The notes below the pieces were generated by a model. The model was not told the origin of the DNA and ran no database searches. It saw nothing but the letters and a program-made list of their open reading frames with translations. Of a DNA stretch of 58,598 nt, positions 48,836 through 57,301 are shown in pieces. This DNA is from Clostridia bacterium (GTDB lineage: Bacteria; Bacillota; Clostridia; Oscillospirales; CAG-272): positions 1 to 58,598 of the forward strand of contig JAFQVV010000031.1 of NCBI GenBank assembly GCA_017407835.1. Reading direction: 5' to 3'. Positions within the stretch are counted from its first letter, which is position 1. Each line of letters begins with the position of its first letter. A program made the translations under genes and the position numbers.

Positions 48836-49031
48836 CTTCTTTGCCGAAGACAAAATAAAGAATCGGACCGATAAAATTCATGAGCACAATGGTGACGATG
48901 AGCCACAGTGTGCGGTTCCCGCGTTTATAGTTCTTGTGCGTCAAAATGTGATACAGCGTATAAGCGAGCAGTGCAAATTCCGCGATGACAAGTGGGATCA
49001 AAAAGGGGAGGAATTCCATAATTTTATCCAT
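48828..49031 (-). CDS. PLDc_N-domain membrane protein
   Basis: The 67-residue protein has two membrane helices (FLPFLIPLVIAEFALLAYTLY and TLWLIVTIVLMNFIGPILYFVFG) with NYKRGNRTLW between, the pattern of the phospholipase D nuclease N-terminal (PLDc_N) family and of Bacillus YxlE. In the sigY operon YxlE sits with an ABC pair as here. It may help regulate or assemble the transporter. The start ATG 49031 overlaps the MerR stop by 8 bases with AAGGAGAAG upstream. Confidence 0.88.
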   Translation of the reverse strand: MDKIMEFLPFLIPLVIAEFALLAYTLYHILTHKNYKRGNRTLWLIVTIVLMNFIGPILYFVFGKEDV

Positions 49032-49761
49032 TGTTTTTCTTCTCCTTTTCTGCGTACACTTCAACGCACAAGCCCCGTCGACCGCATGCAGGGCAGGTCA
49101 GACGGCGCATTTTCGGCGTGTGGTATGCCCAAAATGCTTCCTTTAATTTAGGTCTGAACACCTCGTGACATTCGGGGCAGATATAGGCAACGTGATGAAA
49201 ATAATATTTAGATATGCAGATTCCCCACGGAAGTGCCACACAAGCCCAGACCAAAAACAGCCACCAAAAGCCGTGTGTGATCCATAGAACGATGGACGTC
49301 CATTGCAGGGCGGTTACGGGGATTCCTGTAAGCACCATAGTTAGGCGCATTTTGTTCAACTTGTTTTTTTGTTTCATCATGTGTGCTATATCATGGATAG
49401 ATTCAACAGAGAACTTGTCAAGCTCCTTGAGCTCGCGCTTAATCCCTTCAATCAAATCAAGCTTAGCTTGGCACTCGGAGCGTTCTTCACGCAGAGTCTG
49501 CTCTTGTTGTTCAAGCAAAATTGAAATGATACTTTCGGGATTTTCATCCGCGAACAATGCCGAGATACTGTTGATCGGAAGTCCGGCTTCACGCAGAAAA
49601 CAGACAATGTGCATCCGCTTCAGATCGTCATCCGAGTAGAGTCTGCGGCCGCCCTCGCTCAGTTCGCTCGGTACGAGAATGTTTCTTTCATCGTAATACT
49701 GTACGGTTCTGACCGAGACGCCGCAGAGTTTGGCAATTTCTCCCGTTGTGTATTTTGACAT
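49024..49761 (-). CDS. MerR-family regulator with a membrane helix pair and zinc ribbon
   Basis: The 245-residue protein has an N-terminal MerR helix-turn-helix (TTGEIAKLCGVSVRTVQYYDERNIL; LSEGGRRLYSDDDLKRM) and a coiled-coil dimer helix (about 80-120). A hydrophobic pair follows (MVLTGIPVTALQWTSIVLWI; WWLFLVWACVALPW). The C-terminal tail has two CxxC pairs (CPECHEVFRPKLKEAF; CPACGRRGLC), a zinc ribbon. A membrane-bound MerR could sense an envelope signal. It is the first gene of the ABC operon and its own promoter carries the operator. AAGGAGG precedes the ATG. Confidence 0.92.
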   Translation of the reverse strand: MSKYTTGEIAKLCGVSVRTVQYYDERNILVPSELSEGGRRLYSDDDLKRMHIVCFLREAGLPINSISALFADENPESIISILLEQQEQTLREERSECQAKLDLIEGIKRELKELDKFSVESIHDIAHMMKQKNKLNKMRLTMVLTGIPVTALQWTSIVLWITHGFWWLFLVWACVALPWGICISKYYFHHVAYICPECHEVFRPKLKEAFWAYHTPKMRRLTCPACGRRGLCVEVYAEKEKKNNG

Positions 49762-49783
49762 AGCCCATCACCTCCTTGCCCCC

Positions 49784-49814
49784 ATTATACCGCATGACGC
49801 AGCGTCATGAGCAA
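49784..49814 (-). promoter_or_regulatory. MerR-type promoter-operator
   Basis: On the minus strand TTGCTC and TATAAT are separated by 19 bases, the long spacer typical of MerR promoters. A perfect 15-base palindrome ATGACGC-A-GCGTCAT (17 bases with flanking C and G) fills the spacer. This is the likely MerR binding site controlling the whole operon. Confidence 0.8.
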
Positions 49815-50008
49815 TACCTCACGCAGGGGGATTTTTTATGGATTTTTGATTTTCGTAATTTTCTTATAGTTTGCAGCTTCTCTGCCGGCTTTATTTGCCG
49901 AAACAAAATTGACCGGTGTTATTTTTACTATATCATAAAGTTTGCAATTTTTCAAGCAAATCGCTCCATTTGCTTGTCTTTTTGACGATTGGTTTGGGTT
50001 GTCTTGTG

Positions 50009-50037
50009 TTGCAAAAAAGTTTTTTCTGTGATATAAT
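50009..50037 (+). promoter_or_regulatory. Sigma-A promoter of the HAD gene
   Basis: TTGCAA and TATAAT are 17 bases apart, with an A/T-rich spacer. Confidence 0.65.
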
Positions 50038-50105
50038 GAGAAAAAGAGGGAGAAATTGGGTGAGTGCCGCTGTATGCTTGATTTTACCGATAAGGATGGT
50101 TGTGT

Positions 50106-50894
50106 ATGAAACTGATTGTGACTGATCTTGACAATACGCTTTTGCGCAGCGATAAGTCTATTTCGCCATACACCGTACAGGTGCTTGAGGCGTGCCGAGC
50201 AAAGGGATATTGTATCGCGTTTGCAACGGCGCGTGCCGAAAGTGCGATGGCGCGCCAGATTGCAGCGGTTAAACCTGAGATCATTATATCCAACGGCGGA
50301 GCAATCATCAGTGTCGGCGGGGAAATTATATATAAAAATCTTATATCAGCGGAGACGGCTGCGGTCATTGTCAGAATGTGCCGACAATTTACAGACAACA
50401 ACGGCTTGATTACGGCAGACTGCGATGATGGCTATTATTGCAACTTTGTTCCTCGGGATCCGGATCGCCGCGCCGCGCATACATATTCCGATTTTGCGGA
50501 TTTTGCCGTGCCTGCCTATAAAATTACAGCGGAACTTGAATGTGAGGCGTGGGCGAGGGAAATCTGCCGTGTTTGCCCCGCGTGCACGGTGATCAATTTT
50601 ACGGGGGAAAATTGGCGCAGATTTGCTGCCAAAAATTCCGACAAAGCCACAGCACTGCAAATACTCGTTGATTATATTGGGGCTGAACTGACAGAGGTTA
50701 TCGCGTTCGGGGATGATTGGAATGATCTTGGAATGCTGAAACTGGCAGGGGCGGCAGTTGCGGTGTCCAATGCCATTGATGAGGTGAAGGCCATCGCGGA
50801 TGATGTCACTGACAGTCATGACGATGATGGGGTGGCCGTTTGGCTCGAAAAAACAATTCTGAAGAAAGAGCAGGGGAGTGTATATGAAAAATAG
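50106..50894 (+). CDS. Cof-type HAD hydrolase
   Basis: The 262-residue protein has all HAD motifs: DLDNTLLRSD (motif I, nucleophile Asp8), FATARAESAM (motif II), KNSDKATALQIL (motif III Lys) and FGDDWNDLGML (motif IV). The C2-type cap of Cof-like phosphatases is present. It probably dephosphorylates a small sugar or nucleotide phosphate. TAAGGA precedes ATG 50106. The next gene starts before its stop, so the pair is coupled. Confidence 0.92.
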   Translation: MKLIVTDLDNTLLRSDKSISPYTVQVLEACRAKGYCIAFATARAESAMARQIAAVKPEIIISNGGAIISVGGEIIYKNLISAETAAVIVRMCRQFTDNNGLITADCDDGYYCNFVPRDPDRRAAHTYSDFADFAVPAYKITAELECEAWAREICRVCPACTVINFTGENWRRFAAKNSDKATALQILVDYIGAELTEVIAFGDDWNDLGMLKLAGAAVAVSNAIDEVKAIADDVTDSHDDDGVAVWLEKTILKKEQGSVYEK

Positions 50895-51852
50895 AGCCTT
50901 TGGACGATATTATTTGTTTTCTCTTCTCGGGGTGTTGCTGGCCTCGGTTTACCCAATTTATATGGGCGTGTCGGTTGTGGAAGATATGCTTCGCTTGGGT
51001 ACGGTATATGCTGAGGATTATCCCAAGTACATTATTCCTTATACACCGATTGCGCTGGCGGTTTTGGTTGGTGTGGCGCTGATTCCGCTGATGATTCGCC
51101 TGCCGGGACGGTTTGCGCAGGGCATCGGTTCGGGCATATCGCTCGCCGTCTTTTTTGCGTCGGAGTTTTTGCTTGAGCGGTTGGTGACGGTGACGCGGAC
51201 GGTGACGGGAACCTTTTCTACGCTGGAAAATTGGCAGATGTATATGTGCTACATTCCACCTGCTGACACGGTTGAGCGGACATGGACCGAGGTGAATGTG
51301 CTGATGGGTGAGTACAGCCCCGCCTTTAAGCTGCATTTTTACCTGATTTCGGTTGTGCTGATCGTCTCGCTGCTCAACTGCTTCTATGGTTTTGCGCAGG
51401 TAGTGCTGACAGGTTCGCGCGGCAAATGCAAGCCGTTGATTGTGCAGGCGGCGGCGAGTGCTGCCTTCCTTGCCATGTGCATTTGGGCTTGCTTTACTGC
51501 ATTTTATCGAACGGGGGAGTTGCAGGTGTCAGCTTTGTCAGCGGTGCTGATGAGCATATTCTTTGTGCTGTTCGGTATCACAGTGGGCATATATGCCGCA
51601 TCTTTTGTGTTGGGAAAGCCGAGGATTCTTTCGGAGGGGATGCCGGCGTTTTGTGCGAGTGCGGTCACGCTTTTGATGTATGTGGGAGAGATGGTTCTTC
51701 TGAGTGGTAATCTCTACCGGTTCGGTGAAGGATGGTTTTTTTCTGCAATTGGGGGCATTGTGCTCGCGCCGATTGACCTTGTAATTGTGCTTATGTCGGG
51801 CGGTGTCACTGCTCTGGCGGCATTTATGATGGCGCGAAAGCGCGGAGATTGA
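50884..51852 (+). CDS. Polytopic membrane protein of unknown function
   Basis: The 322-residue protein has about eight hydrophobic segments, for example FGRYYLFSLLGVLLASVYPIY, LAVLVGVALIPLMI and FYLISVVLIVSLLNCFYGF. It has no ATP-binding or known transporter motif. The ribosome site GGGGAGTG precedes ATG 50884, which lies 11 bases inside the end of the HAD gene. It follows the HAD hydrolase in one unit and a strong terminator ends the unit. Confidence 0.75.
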   Translation: MKNRAFGRYYLFSLLGVLLASVYPIYMGVSVVEDMLRLGTVYAEDYPKYIIPYTPIALAVLVGVALIPLMIRLPGRFAQGIGSGISLAVFFASEFLLERLVTVTRTVTGTFSTLENWQMYMCYIPPADTVERTWTEVNVLMGEYSPAFKLHFYLISVVLIVSLLNCFYGFAQVVLTGSRGKCKPLIVQAAASAAFLAMCIWACFTAFYRTGELQVSALSAVLMSIFFVLFGITVGIYAASFVLGKPRILSEGMPAFCASAVTLLMYVGEMVLLSGNLYRFGEGWFFSAIGGIVLAPIDLVIVLMSGGVTALAAFMMARKRGD

Positions 51853-51858
51853 TATCAA

Positions 51859-51896
51859 AAGCAGAGGCTGCACACAGTGCAGCCTCTGCTTTTTTA
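51859..51896 (+). terminator. Terminator after the HAD/membrane unit
   Basis: A 15-bp perfect stem (AAGCAGAGGCTGCAC with its complement) with a 3-base loop ends in T6. Confidence 0.9.
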
Positions 51897-51899
51897 TGG

Positions 51900-53039
51900 T
51901 TATTCTTCAGTAATGCGGATGGGGAAGCCGTTGACTTCCACCCCGGCTTCTGCGCGGATCATGATGTATTTCTCCCCGTTGATGATACGCGTTTGAACCA
52001 GATCACTGGCCTCAGGGTTGACGCGGATGACGACATCGGGGGTTTTGACGTCGAATTTTCCCCGATCAACCAGATTGGCGGGGGGAAGCTCGGTGCCGAC
52101 GCCAAAGGCATCATCAAAGCGCGATTCAAAATCGGCAACGCGTTCGGGAGCAATGCCGCAGTCCTCAAGCAGACCGCTGACCATGCGCTTGGAGACCATG
52201 GGGCGTTCATCCTCTTCGTCTCGGGTTGTGGGCTTGAATTCGGCCAGCACGCAGATCTGCTCGTGAACGGTTTGCGCGACAGTATAGCTGCACGCATCGG
52301 CGACACTCTCGGCAAGGATGGAAGCGAAGGTTTCCTTTTGCACAGCGGCAGGGGGCGGGATTTCGCTGCCCAGGACACCCGAGACAAAATCGGGATGGCT
52401 GTCGGCGGTGTCGCGGGTATAATAGAGGGCTGAATAAATGTTGGCGGCGCGATGGTCGAAGGCAGGGAACATAAAGCCGAGGGCGGGGGAGGCGATGACC
52501 TGATCGGCGGCAAGATTGCAGAAGCGGTTCTCCTCAGCAAGATAGCCGAGGGCGGGGCGTGTGAGCTTGATGGGGCAGAGGGCGCAGAGGAAATAGCGGA
52601 AGGTACGGGATGTGTCCTCGTCCTTTTCTCCGTCGGCGCGGTATGCGGCGTAGTCATAGCTGTCGGCGGCAAGCAGGATCATATAGCTGCCATCGATGGC
52701 GGTGTTGCCGATGATGGTTTCGTAGAGCGCGGTGACGGCGGATTCGTCCTCCAGGGCCGAGTCGCGCAGGGCGGTGAGGCGGCGGTGGTGTTCGCCTTCA
52801 AGCACTTGTGCGGAGGAGAAGCTGATTTCGTGCAGATTTTTGCTCTGTGTGCCCGAGAGGGTTTTGCGGAGGATGGTCAGCAGTTCTTCGGCTTCTTCTT
52901 GGTTCATCAGCCCCAGCGATTGATTGAAGGTGGCGACAATTTGATGCGCTTCGTTGACATAGCAGCCGCGGATGCGGGAGATGTTGCTTTTGTCGGGACG
53001 AAAACGGCGTCGGATTTCGGCAATATCTTTGGTTGTCAT
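51900..53039 (-). CDS. DUF4317 domain protein
   Basis: The 379-residue protein matches DUF4317 along its length: MTTKDIAEIRRRFRPDKSNI, CYVNEAHQIVATFNQSLGLM and a C-terminal half with RVNPEASDLVQTRIINGEKYIMI. The family is common in Clostridia and of unknown function; no catalytic motif is apparent. The start at 53039 has GAGGAACCGC upstream; longer frames through 53279 overlap the promoter. It is a single-gene unit. Confidence 0.88.
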   Translation of the reverse strand: MTTKDIAEIRRRFRPDKSNISRIRGCYVNEAHQIVATFNQSLGLMNQEEAEELLTILRKTLSGTQSKNLHEISFSSAQVLEGEHHRRLTALRDSALEDESAVTALYETIIGNTAIDGSYMILLAADSYDYAAYRADGEKDEDTSRTFRYFLCALCPIKLTRPALGYLAEENRFCNLAADQVIASPALGFMFPAFDHRAANIYSALYYTRDTADSHPDFVSGVLGSEIPPPAAVQKETFASILAESVADACSYTVAQTVHEQICVLAEFKPTTRDEEDERPMVSKRMVSGLLEDCGIAPERVADFESRFDDAFGVGTELPPANLVDRGKFDVKTPDVVIRVNPEASDLVQTRIINGEKYIMIRAEAGVEVNGFPIRITEE

Positions 53040-53079
53040 AGCGGTTCCTCGCTTGTTTGAATTGCATGTTGCGCTATTT

Positions 53080-53108
53080 ATGATAGCACAAATTTGCACA
53101 GTTTGCAA
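53080..53108 (-). promoter_or_regulatory. Sigma-A promoter of the DUF4317 gene
   Basis: Minus-strand TTGCAA and TATCAT are 17 bases apart. Confidence 0.65.
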
Positions 53109-53133
53109 GGGGTGGGGGGAATTTTGCTTTGAC

Positions 53134-53162
53134 TTGACAAACGCGGGAAAATATGGTATGCT
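53134..53162 (+). promoter_or_regulatory. Sigma-A promoter of the ABC exporter pair
   Basis: TTGACA and TATGCT are 17 bases apart, about 200 bases before the first ATP-binding cassette gene. Confidence 0.7.
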
Positions 53163-53168
53163 AATGAT

Positions 53169-53356
53169 GTCCGCATTCATGATCGGGACGACTTTTTGTG
53201 ATGTCTTTTCTGTGTCGAGACAGGCGAAAAATGCTCGGTATGCAGTGTGGATTTGGCTGCGGATGGCGGTTTTCTGCATTCCTGTGTGCGCAGGCGGGCG
53301 CGGTTCGGGCCATGGTACGTTTTTGCCTGTAATAAAATAAATTTGAACGAAACATC
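53169..53356 (+). promoter_or_regulatory. Long leader of the ABC exporter operon
   Basis: This 188-base leader shows no recognised riboswitch. A 58-codon frame (53164-53340) starts at the transcription start itself without a ribosome site, so it is not called as a gene. The ABC gene has no strong ribosome site (GAACGAAAC before ATG 53357). Confidence 0.35.
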
Positions 53357-55168
53357 ATGAAAAAACAGTCGAAATTTCAACTTATTCTCAGATTTTTGCG
53401 GGGATGCAGGCGCTATTTTGCGCTGAGTATTCTCTGCGCGGTCGGCGTGACGCTGACCGATCTGCTCAGCCCGCAGATTGTCCGTTTTACGGTGGACTCT
53501 GTGCTGGGCAGTGAGCCGATTGATCTGCCTGCGCCTGCCGCGGCTTTGGTCGAGTCGATCGGCGGTGTGGGCTATCTGCGCCAGCATCTGTGGCTGATCG
53601 CGGCGGTGGTGGTGACCGTTTCGGTGTTTGCGCTGCTCTTTCAGTACGGATTTCAGCTTTTTAACTCGATGGGTGCCGAGCATTTGGTCCGTTCGATGCG
53701 CGACACCATTTTTTCGCACATTGAGCGTCTGCCCTTTGCATGGCATATGAAGCAGCAGACGGGTGATATCATTCAGCGCTGTACATCGGATGTGGATATG
53801 CTCAAGCGATTCATGTCGGATCAGCTGACCTCCCTTTTCAAGACGGTGCTGCTGCTTGTGCTCTCGCTCACCTTTATGTGCTCGATGAATGTGAAGCTGT
53901 CGGTGATTGCGATGGTTTCCATTCCCATTATTCTCTGTGCGTCGATTATTTTTCACCGCAGGATCAGACGCGGGTTTACCGAGTGCGATGAAAATGAGGG
54001 CAAGCTCTCGGCTATCGCTCAGGAAAATCTGACGGGCGTTCGTGTTGTCCGCGCGTTTGGGCGCGAGGCATATGAACGCGAGCGATTTGGCGCGCAGAAT
54101 GTTCACTACACGACGCTGTGGACAAAACTCAATTTGGTCTTCTCGACCTATTGGTCGGCGGCGGATTTGGTATCCGGTCTGCAGGTTATGCTGATCGTCA
54201 CGCTGGGTGCGGTGTTCTGCATCAACGGGGAGATGACGGCGGGAAATTATCTCGCGTTTATTTCTTATAATGCCATGCTGACCTGGCCTGTGCGCCATCT
54301 GGGACGTATGCTTTCGGAAATGAGCAAGGCGGGGGTGTCGTTGGGGCGCATTGCCGAGATTATGTCGGCTGAGCCCGAGCGGGATGTCGAGGGGGCACTT
54401 GAGCCCGATCTGCGGGGCGACATTGTATTCGATCATGTCAGCTTCGGTTATGACGGCTGTCCCACGCTGCTGCAGGATATTTCCTTCACGGTTCCCGCGG
54501 GAGGAACGCTGGGCATTCTCGGCGGGACGGGATCGGGCAAATCGACGCTGGTTTATCTGCTTTGCCGTCTCTACGATCTGGCACCCGACGGGGGGCTGAT
54601 TACCATTGGCGGAGTGGATATTGCCGAGATGTCGGCGGCCCACCTGCGGCGGGGCATCGGCATGGTGATGCAGGAGCCCTTCCTCTTTGCGCGGACGCTG
54701 CGGGAGAACATCGGTATTGTACTGGAGGGCGAGGATCGCGATGACGCCATCCGCGCCGCTGCCGAGACTGCCAGTTTGCATGAAACGATTGAGGGCTTTA
54801 CCGACGGCTACGACACGCTGGTCGGAGAGCGCGGCGTGACTCTCTCGGGCGGACAGAAGCAGCGCGCTGCCATTGCGCGTGCGCTGGTGCGTTCGACCCC
54901 CATTCTGGTCTTTGACGATGCGCTGTCAGCGGTGGACACCGAGACCGACGCGCGGATTACGGCGGCTCTGGCTGCCCGCAAGGATGATTCAACCCGCATC
55001 TACATTTCGCACCGCGTCACGACGCTGATGCACTGTGACCGCATCCTTGTACTGGAAGCGGGGCGGATTGTGCAGTACGGGACGCATGCCGAGCTGCTGG
55101 CGCAGGACGGCCTTTACCGCGATATCTATCGTATTCAGACCGATCGCAGCGAGGAGGTGGGGGCATGA
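53357..55168 (+). CDS. ABC exporter, degenerate-site subunit
   Basis: The 603-residue protein has six N-terminal membrane segments and an ATPase domain: Walker A GGTGSGKSTLVYL (about 389), signature LSGGQKQRAAIARAL (L496 onward), Walker B ILVFDDALSAVD and H-loop YISHRVTT. The residue after Walker B Asp is Asp521 instead of Glu. The partner's signature is altered, so this Walker A/B pairs with a degenerate signature. That pattern is known from BmrC/BmrD and TM287/TM288 type heterodimers. It overlaps the second subunit by 4 bases (ATGA). Confidence 0.94.
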   Translation: MKKQSKFQLILRFLRGCRRYFALSILCAVGVTLTDLLSPQIVRFTVDSVLGSEPIDLPAPAAALVESIGGVGYLRQHLWLIAAVVVTVSVFALLFQYGFQLFNSMGAEHLVRSMRDTIFSHIERLPFAWHMKQQTGDIIQRCTSDVDMLKRFMSDQLTSLFKTVLLLVLSLTFMCSMNVKLSVIAMVSIPIILCASIIFHRRIRRGFTECDENEGKLSAIAQENLTGVRVVRAFGREAYERERFGAQNVHYTTLWTKLNLVFSTYWSAADLVSGLQVMLIVTLGAVFCINGEMTAGNYLAFISYNAMLTWPVRHLGRMLSEMSKAGVSLGRIAEIMSAEPERDVEGALEPDLRGDIVFDHVSFGYDGCPTLLQDISFTVPAGGTLGILGGTGSGKSTLVYLLCRLYDLAPDGGLITIGGVDIAEMSAAHLRRGIGMVMQEPFLFARTLRENIGIVLEGEDRDDAIRAAAETASLHETIEGFTDGYDTLVGERGVTLSGGQKQRAAIARALVRSTPILVFDDALSAVDTETDARITAALAARKDDSTRIYISHRVTTLMHCDRILVLEAGRIVQYGTHAELLAQDGLYRDIYRIQTDRSEEVGA

Positions 55169-56988
55169 AAAAACACAATCAGACAAAGCAGGTTTCTCTG
55201 CGTTGGTTTGGCCTGCCCCGTGTGTTCCCCTATCTGCGGGCGTATCGCTTCTATTATCCGGTGATGATTATCATGGCGCTCTGTGGGACGGTGGCGGATA
55301 TTTGTCTGCCTCTTTTCCAGCAATATGCGCTCAATCATTTCGTCGGGCAGGGCGTGCTGGACACGCTCGGTGTGTTTATCCTCTGCTATGTACTGATGCT
55401 GCTGTTTCAGATGACGGTCAACTTTATCTCGACCTATATCGGCAGCTGTATTGAACTTTGGGTAGGACGGGATCTGCGGCAGTCTGCCTTCAATCACCTG
55501 CAGACGCTCTCCTTTTCCTTCTTCAATCAAAACAGTGTTGGCTATCTTCACGCGCGGGTGATGAGCGATACCTCACGCATCGGCGAGACGGTGTCGTGGA
55601 TTGTGCTCGACTGTGTTTGGAACGTCTCTTATCTGGTGGGAGCTTGCGTGATCATGCTCTGCCTGAATTGGCGGCTGGCACTTCCCGTTATCGCCATTGT
55701 GCCGATTACGGTGCTGTTGATTGCTTTCTTCCAGAAGAAGCTGACAGCCCTCAACCGCCGCATCCGCGAGCTGAATTCTACCATTACCTCAAATTTCAAC
55801 GAGGGAATTACGGGGGCCAAAACCATCAAATCTCTTGTGGTTGAAGAGAAAATCGAGCGCGATTTCCGCGTGGATACCGCGCAGATGAAGCGCACATCGG
55901 TACACGCCACCCATTATCGCGCCATGTTCAGCGCGACCATTACCTTTGCCTCGTCGCTGGCGCTTGCGCTTGTTCTGCGGCAGGGCGGTGCACTGACCAT
56001 TGAGGGGGCACTGGAACTGGGCACGCTGTCGGTGTTTATGTCCTATGCGTTGGGCATGATGGAGCCGATTCGCTGGATCGTCAACGCTTTCTCCAATCTG
56101 GTTGCGGTACAGGTCAACATTGAGCGGCTGATCGGTTTGCTTGAGACCAAATCGGACGTGGCAGATTCAGCTGAGGTAATTGCCCGTTACGGTGACACCT
56201 TCTCGCCTAAGACCGAGAATTGGGAGGAACTGAAGGGGGAGATCGTTTTTGACGATGTGACCTTCCGTTATCCCGACGGGGATGTGGACATTCTTGAGCA
56301 CTTTGATCTGACCATTCCACAGGGCAGCAGTGTTGCCATTGTCGGGGAGACGGGGGCGGGCAAGTCGACTTTGGTCAATTTGGTCTGCCGCTTCTTCGAG
56401 CCGACGTCGGGGCGCATTCTCATCGACGGGCGGGACGCGCGTGAGCGTTCGCAGCTCTGGCTGCACCGCTCGATTGGATATGTGCTGCAGACGCCGCATC
56501 TGTTCTCGGGAACGGTACGGGAAAATCTCTGCTACGGCAAGCCCGATGCCACAGATGAGGAGATTATGGCGGCGCTGAGAAGCGTATCTGCGGATGCTGT
56601 GGTGGAGCGGATGGAAAACGGGCTGGACAGCCAGGTCGGCGAGGGCGGAAGTATGCTCTCCACCGGAGAGAAGCAGCTGCTTTCCTTTGCACGTGCGCTG
56701 CTGGCGGATCCCCGCATTCTGGTGCTGGACGAGGCAACGGCATCTGTCGACACGCTGACTGAGCAGAAGATTCAGCATGCCATTGAGCAGATTGTGGCAG
56801 GGCGCACGTCGCTGATGATCGCCCACCGCCTTTCCACCATTCGCCGTGCAGATCTGATTCTGGTGGTGGATGACGGCAGGATTATCGAGCGCGGAACGCA
56901 CGAAGAACTGCTGGCGCGCCGCGGGGCGTACTACAATCTCTACACCAGACAATATGAAGAAGAAGCATCAAGTAAGCGTCTGGGATAA
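55165..56988 (+). CDS. ABC exporter, second subunit of the heterodimer
   Basis: The 607-residue protein has six membrane segments and an ATPase domain with Walker A GETGAGKSTLVNL, signature LSTGEKQLLSFARAL (Leu498, Ser499, Thr500, Gly501), Walker B ILVLDEATASVD (Glu523) and H-loop IAHRLST. The signature lacks the second Gly (LSTGE for LSGGQ), while the catalytic Glu is intact. So each subunit supplies one normal and one altered half-site, as in heterodimeric multidrug exporters. Start is coupled to the previous stop. The substrate is unknown. Confidence 0.94.
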   Translation: MKKHNQTKQVSLRWFGLPRVFPYLRAYRFYYPVMIIMALCGTVADICLPLFQQYALNHFVGQGVLDTLGVFILCYVLMLLFQMTVNFISTYIGSCIELWVGRDLRQSAFNHLQTLSFSFFNQNSVGYLHARVMSDTSRIGETVSWIVLDCVWNVSYLVGACVIMLCLNWRLALPVIAIVPITVLLIAFFQKKLTALNRRIRELNSTITSNFNEGITGAKTIKSLVVEEKIERDFRVDTAQMKRTSVHATHYRAMFSATITFASSLALALVLRQGGALTIEGALELGTLSVFMSYALGMMEPIRWIVNAFSNLVAVQVNIERLIGLLETKSDVADSAEVIARYGDTFSPKTENWEELKGEIVFDDVTFRYPDGDVDILEHFDLTIPQGSSVAIVGETGAGKSTLVNLVCRFFEPTSGRILIDGRDARERSQLWLHRSIGYVLQTPHLFSGTVRENLCYGKPDATDEEIMAALRSVSADAVVERMENGLDSQVGEGGSMLSTGEKQLLSFARALLADPRILVLDEATASVDTLTEQKIQHAIEQIVAGRTSLMIAHRLSTIRRADLILVVDDGRIIERGTHEELLARRGAYYNLYTRQYEEEASSKRLG

Positions 56989-57070
56989 GACATCCTCGGC
57001 AGATTGATGGCTCACGTAAGAAAAAAAGGGCTTCCACAGAGGGCGTGCAAAATAAGCGGTAAAATTGAAT

Positions 57071-57235
57071 AGCCTTCCCCAGTGGGGGAAGGGGGACCGC
57101 TACGGGGTTCCCCGAAACGAATAAAATGAGTTTTTGGGGGTCTCGCGATAGCGGTGGATGAGGTGTTTACAATGAACGAAAAAGACTCCTCATCCGTCAG
57201 CCTTTGGCTGCCACCTTCTCCCACAGGAGAAGGCT
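57071..57235. repeat. MITE-like repeat, copy 1
   Basis: A 165-base element is bounded by inverted AGCCTTC[C/T]CC ends. The left end is a small hairpin (CCTTCCCC AGTG GGGGAAGG) followed by GGGGACCGC; the right end is CTCATCCGTCAGCCTTTGGCTGCC and CCTTCTCC CACA GGAGAAGG. It resembles small nonautonomous repeats common in this group of bacteria. Copy 2 lies at 58441-58577 with the same module order. Confidence 0.75.
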
Positions 57236-57258
57236 TTTTTCATACGCAGAAAGCAAAT

Positions 57259-57281
57259 AAAAGCCCCGCGCAAGGCGGGGC
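57259..57281 (-). terminator. Terminator of the XRE gene
   Basis: A 7-bp GC stem (GCCCCGC with GCGGGGC) and a 5-base loop; on the minus strand it is followed by TTTTATTT. Confidence 0.65.
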
Positions 57282-57301
57282 GAGAGATTATTCGAAACGA
57301 T

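Noticed and set aside
53164..53340. 58-codon frame between the exporter promoter and the first exporter gene.
   Set aside because: Its start coincides with the predicted transcription start, there is no ribosome site, and the peptide is not recognisable.
53177..54781. Open frame of 534 codons antisense to the first ABC exporter gene.
   Set aside because: Basic, low-complexity translation without domains; sense strand is clearly coding.
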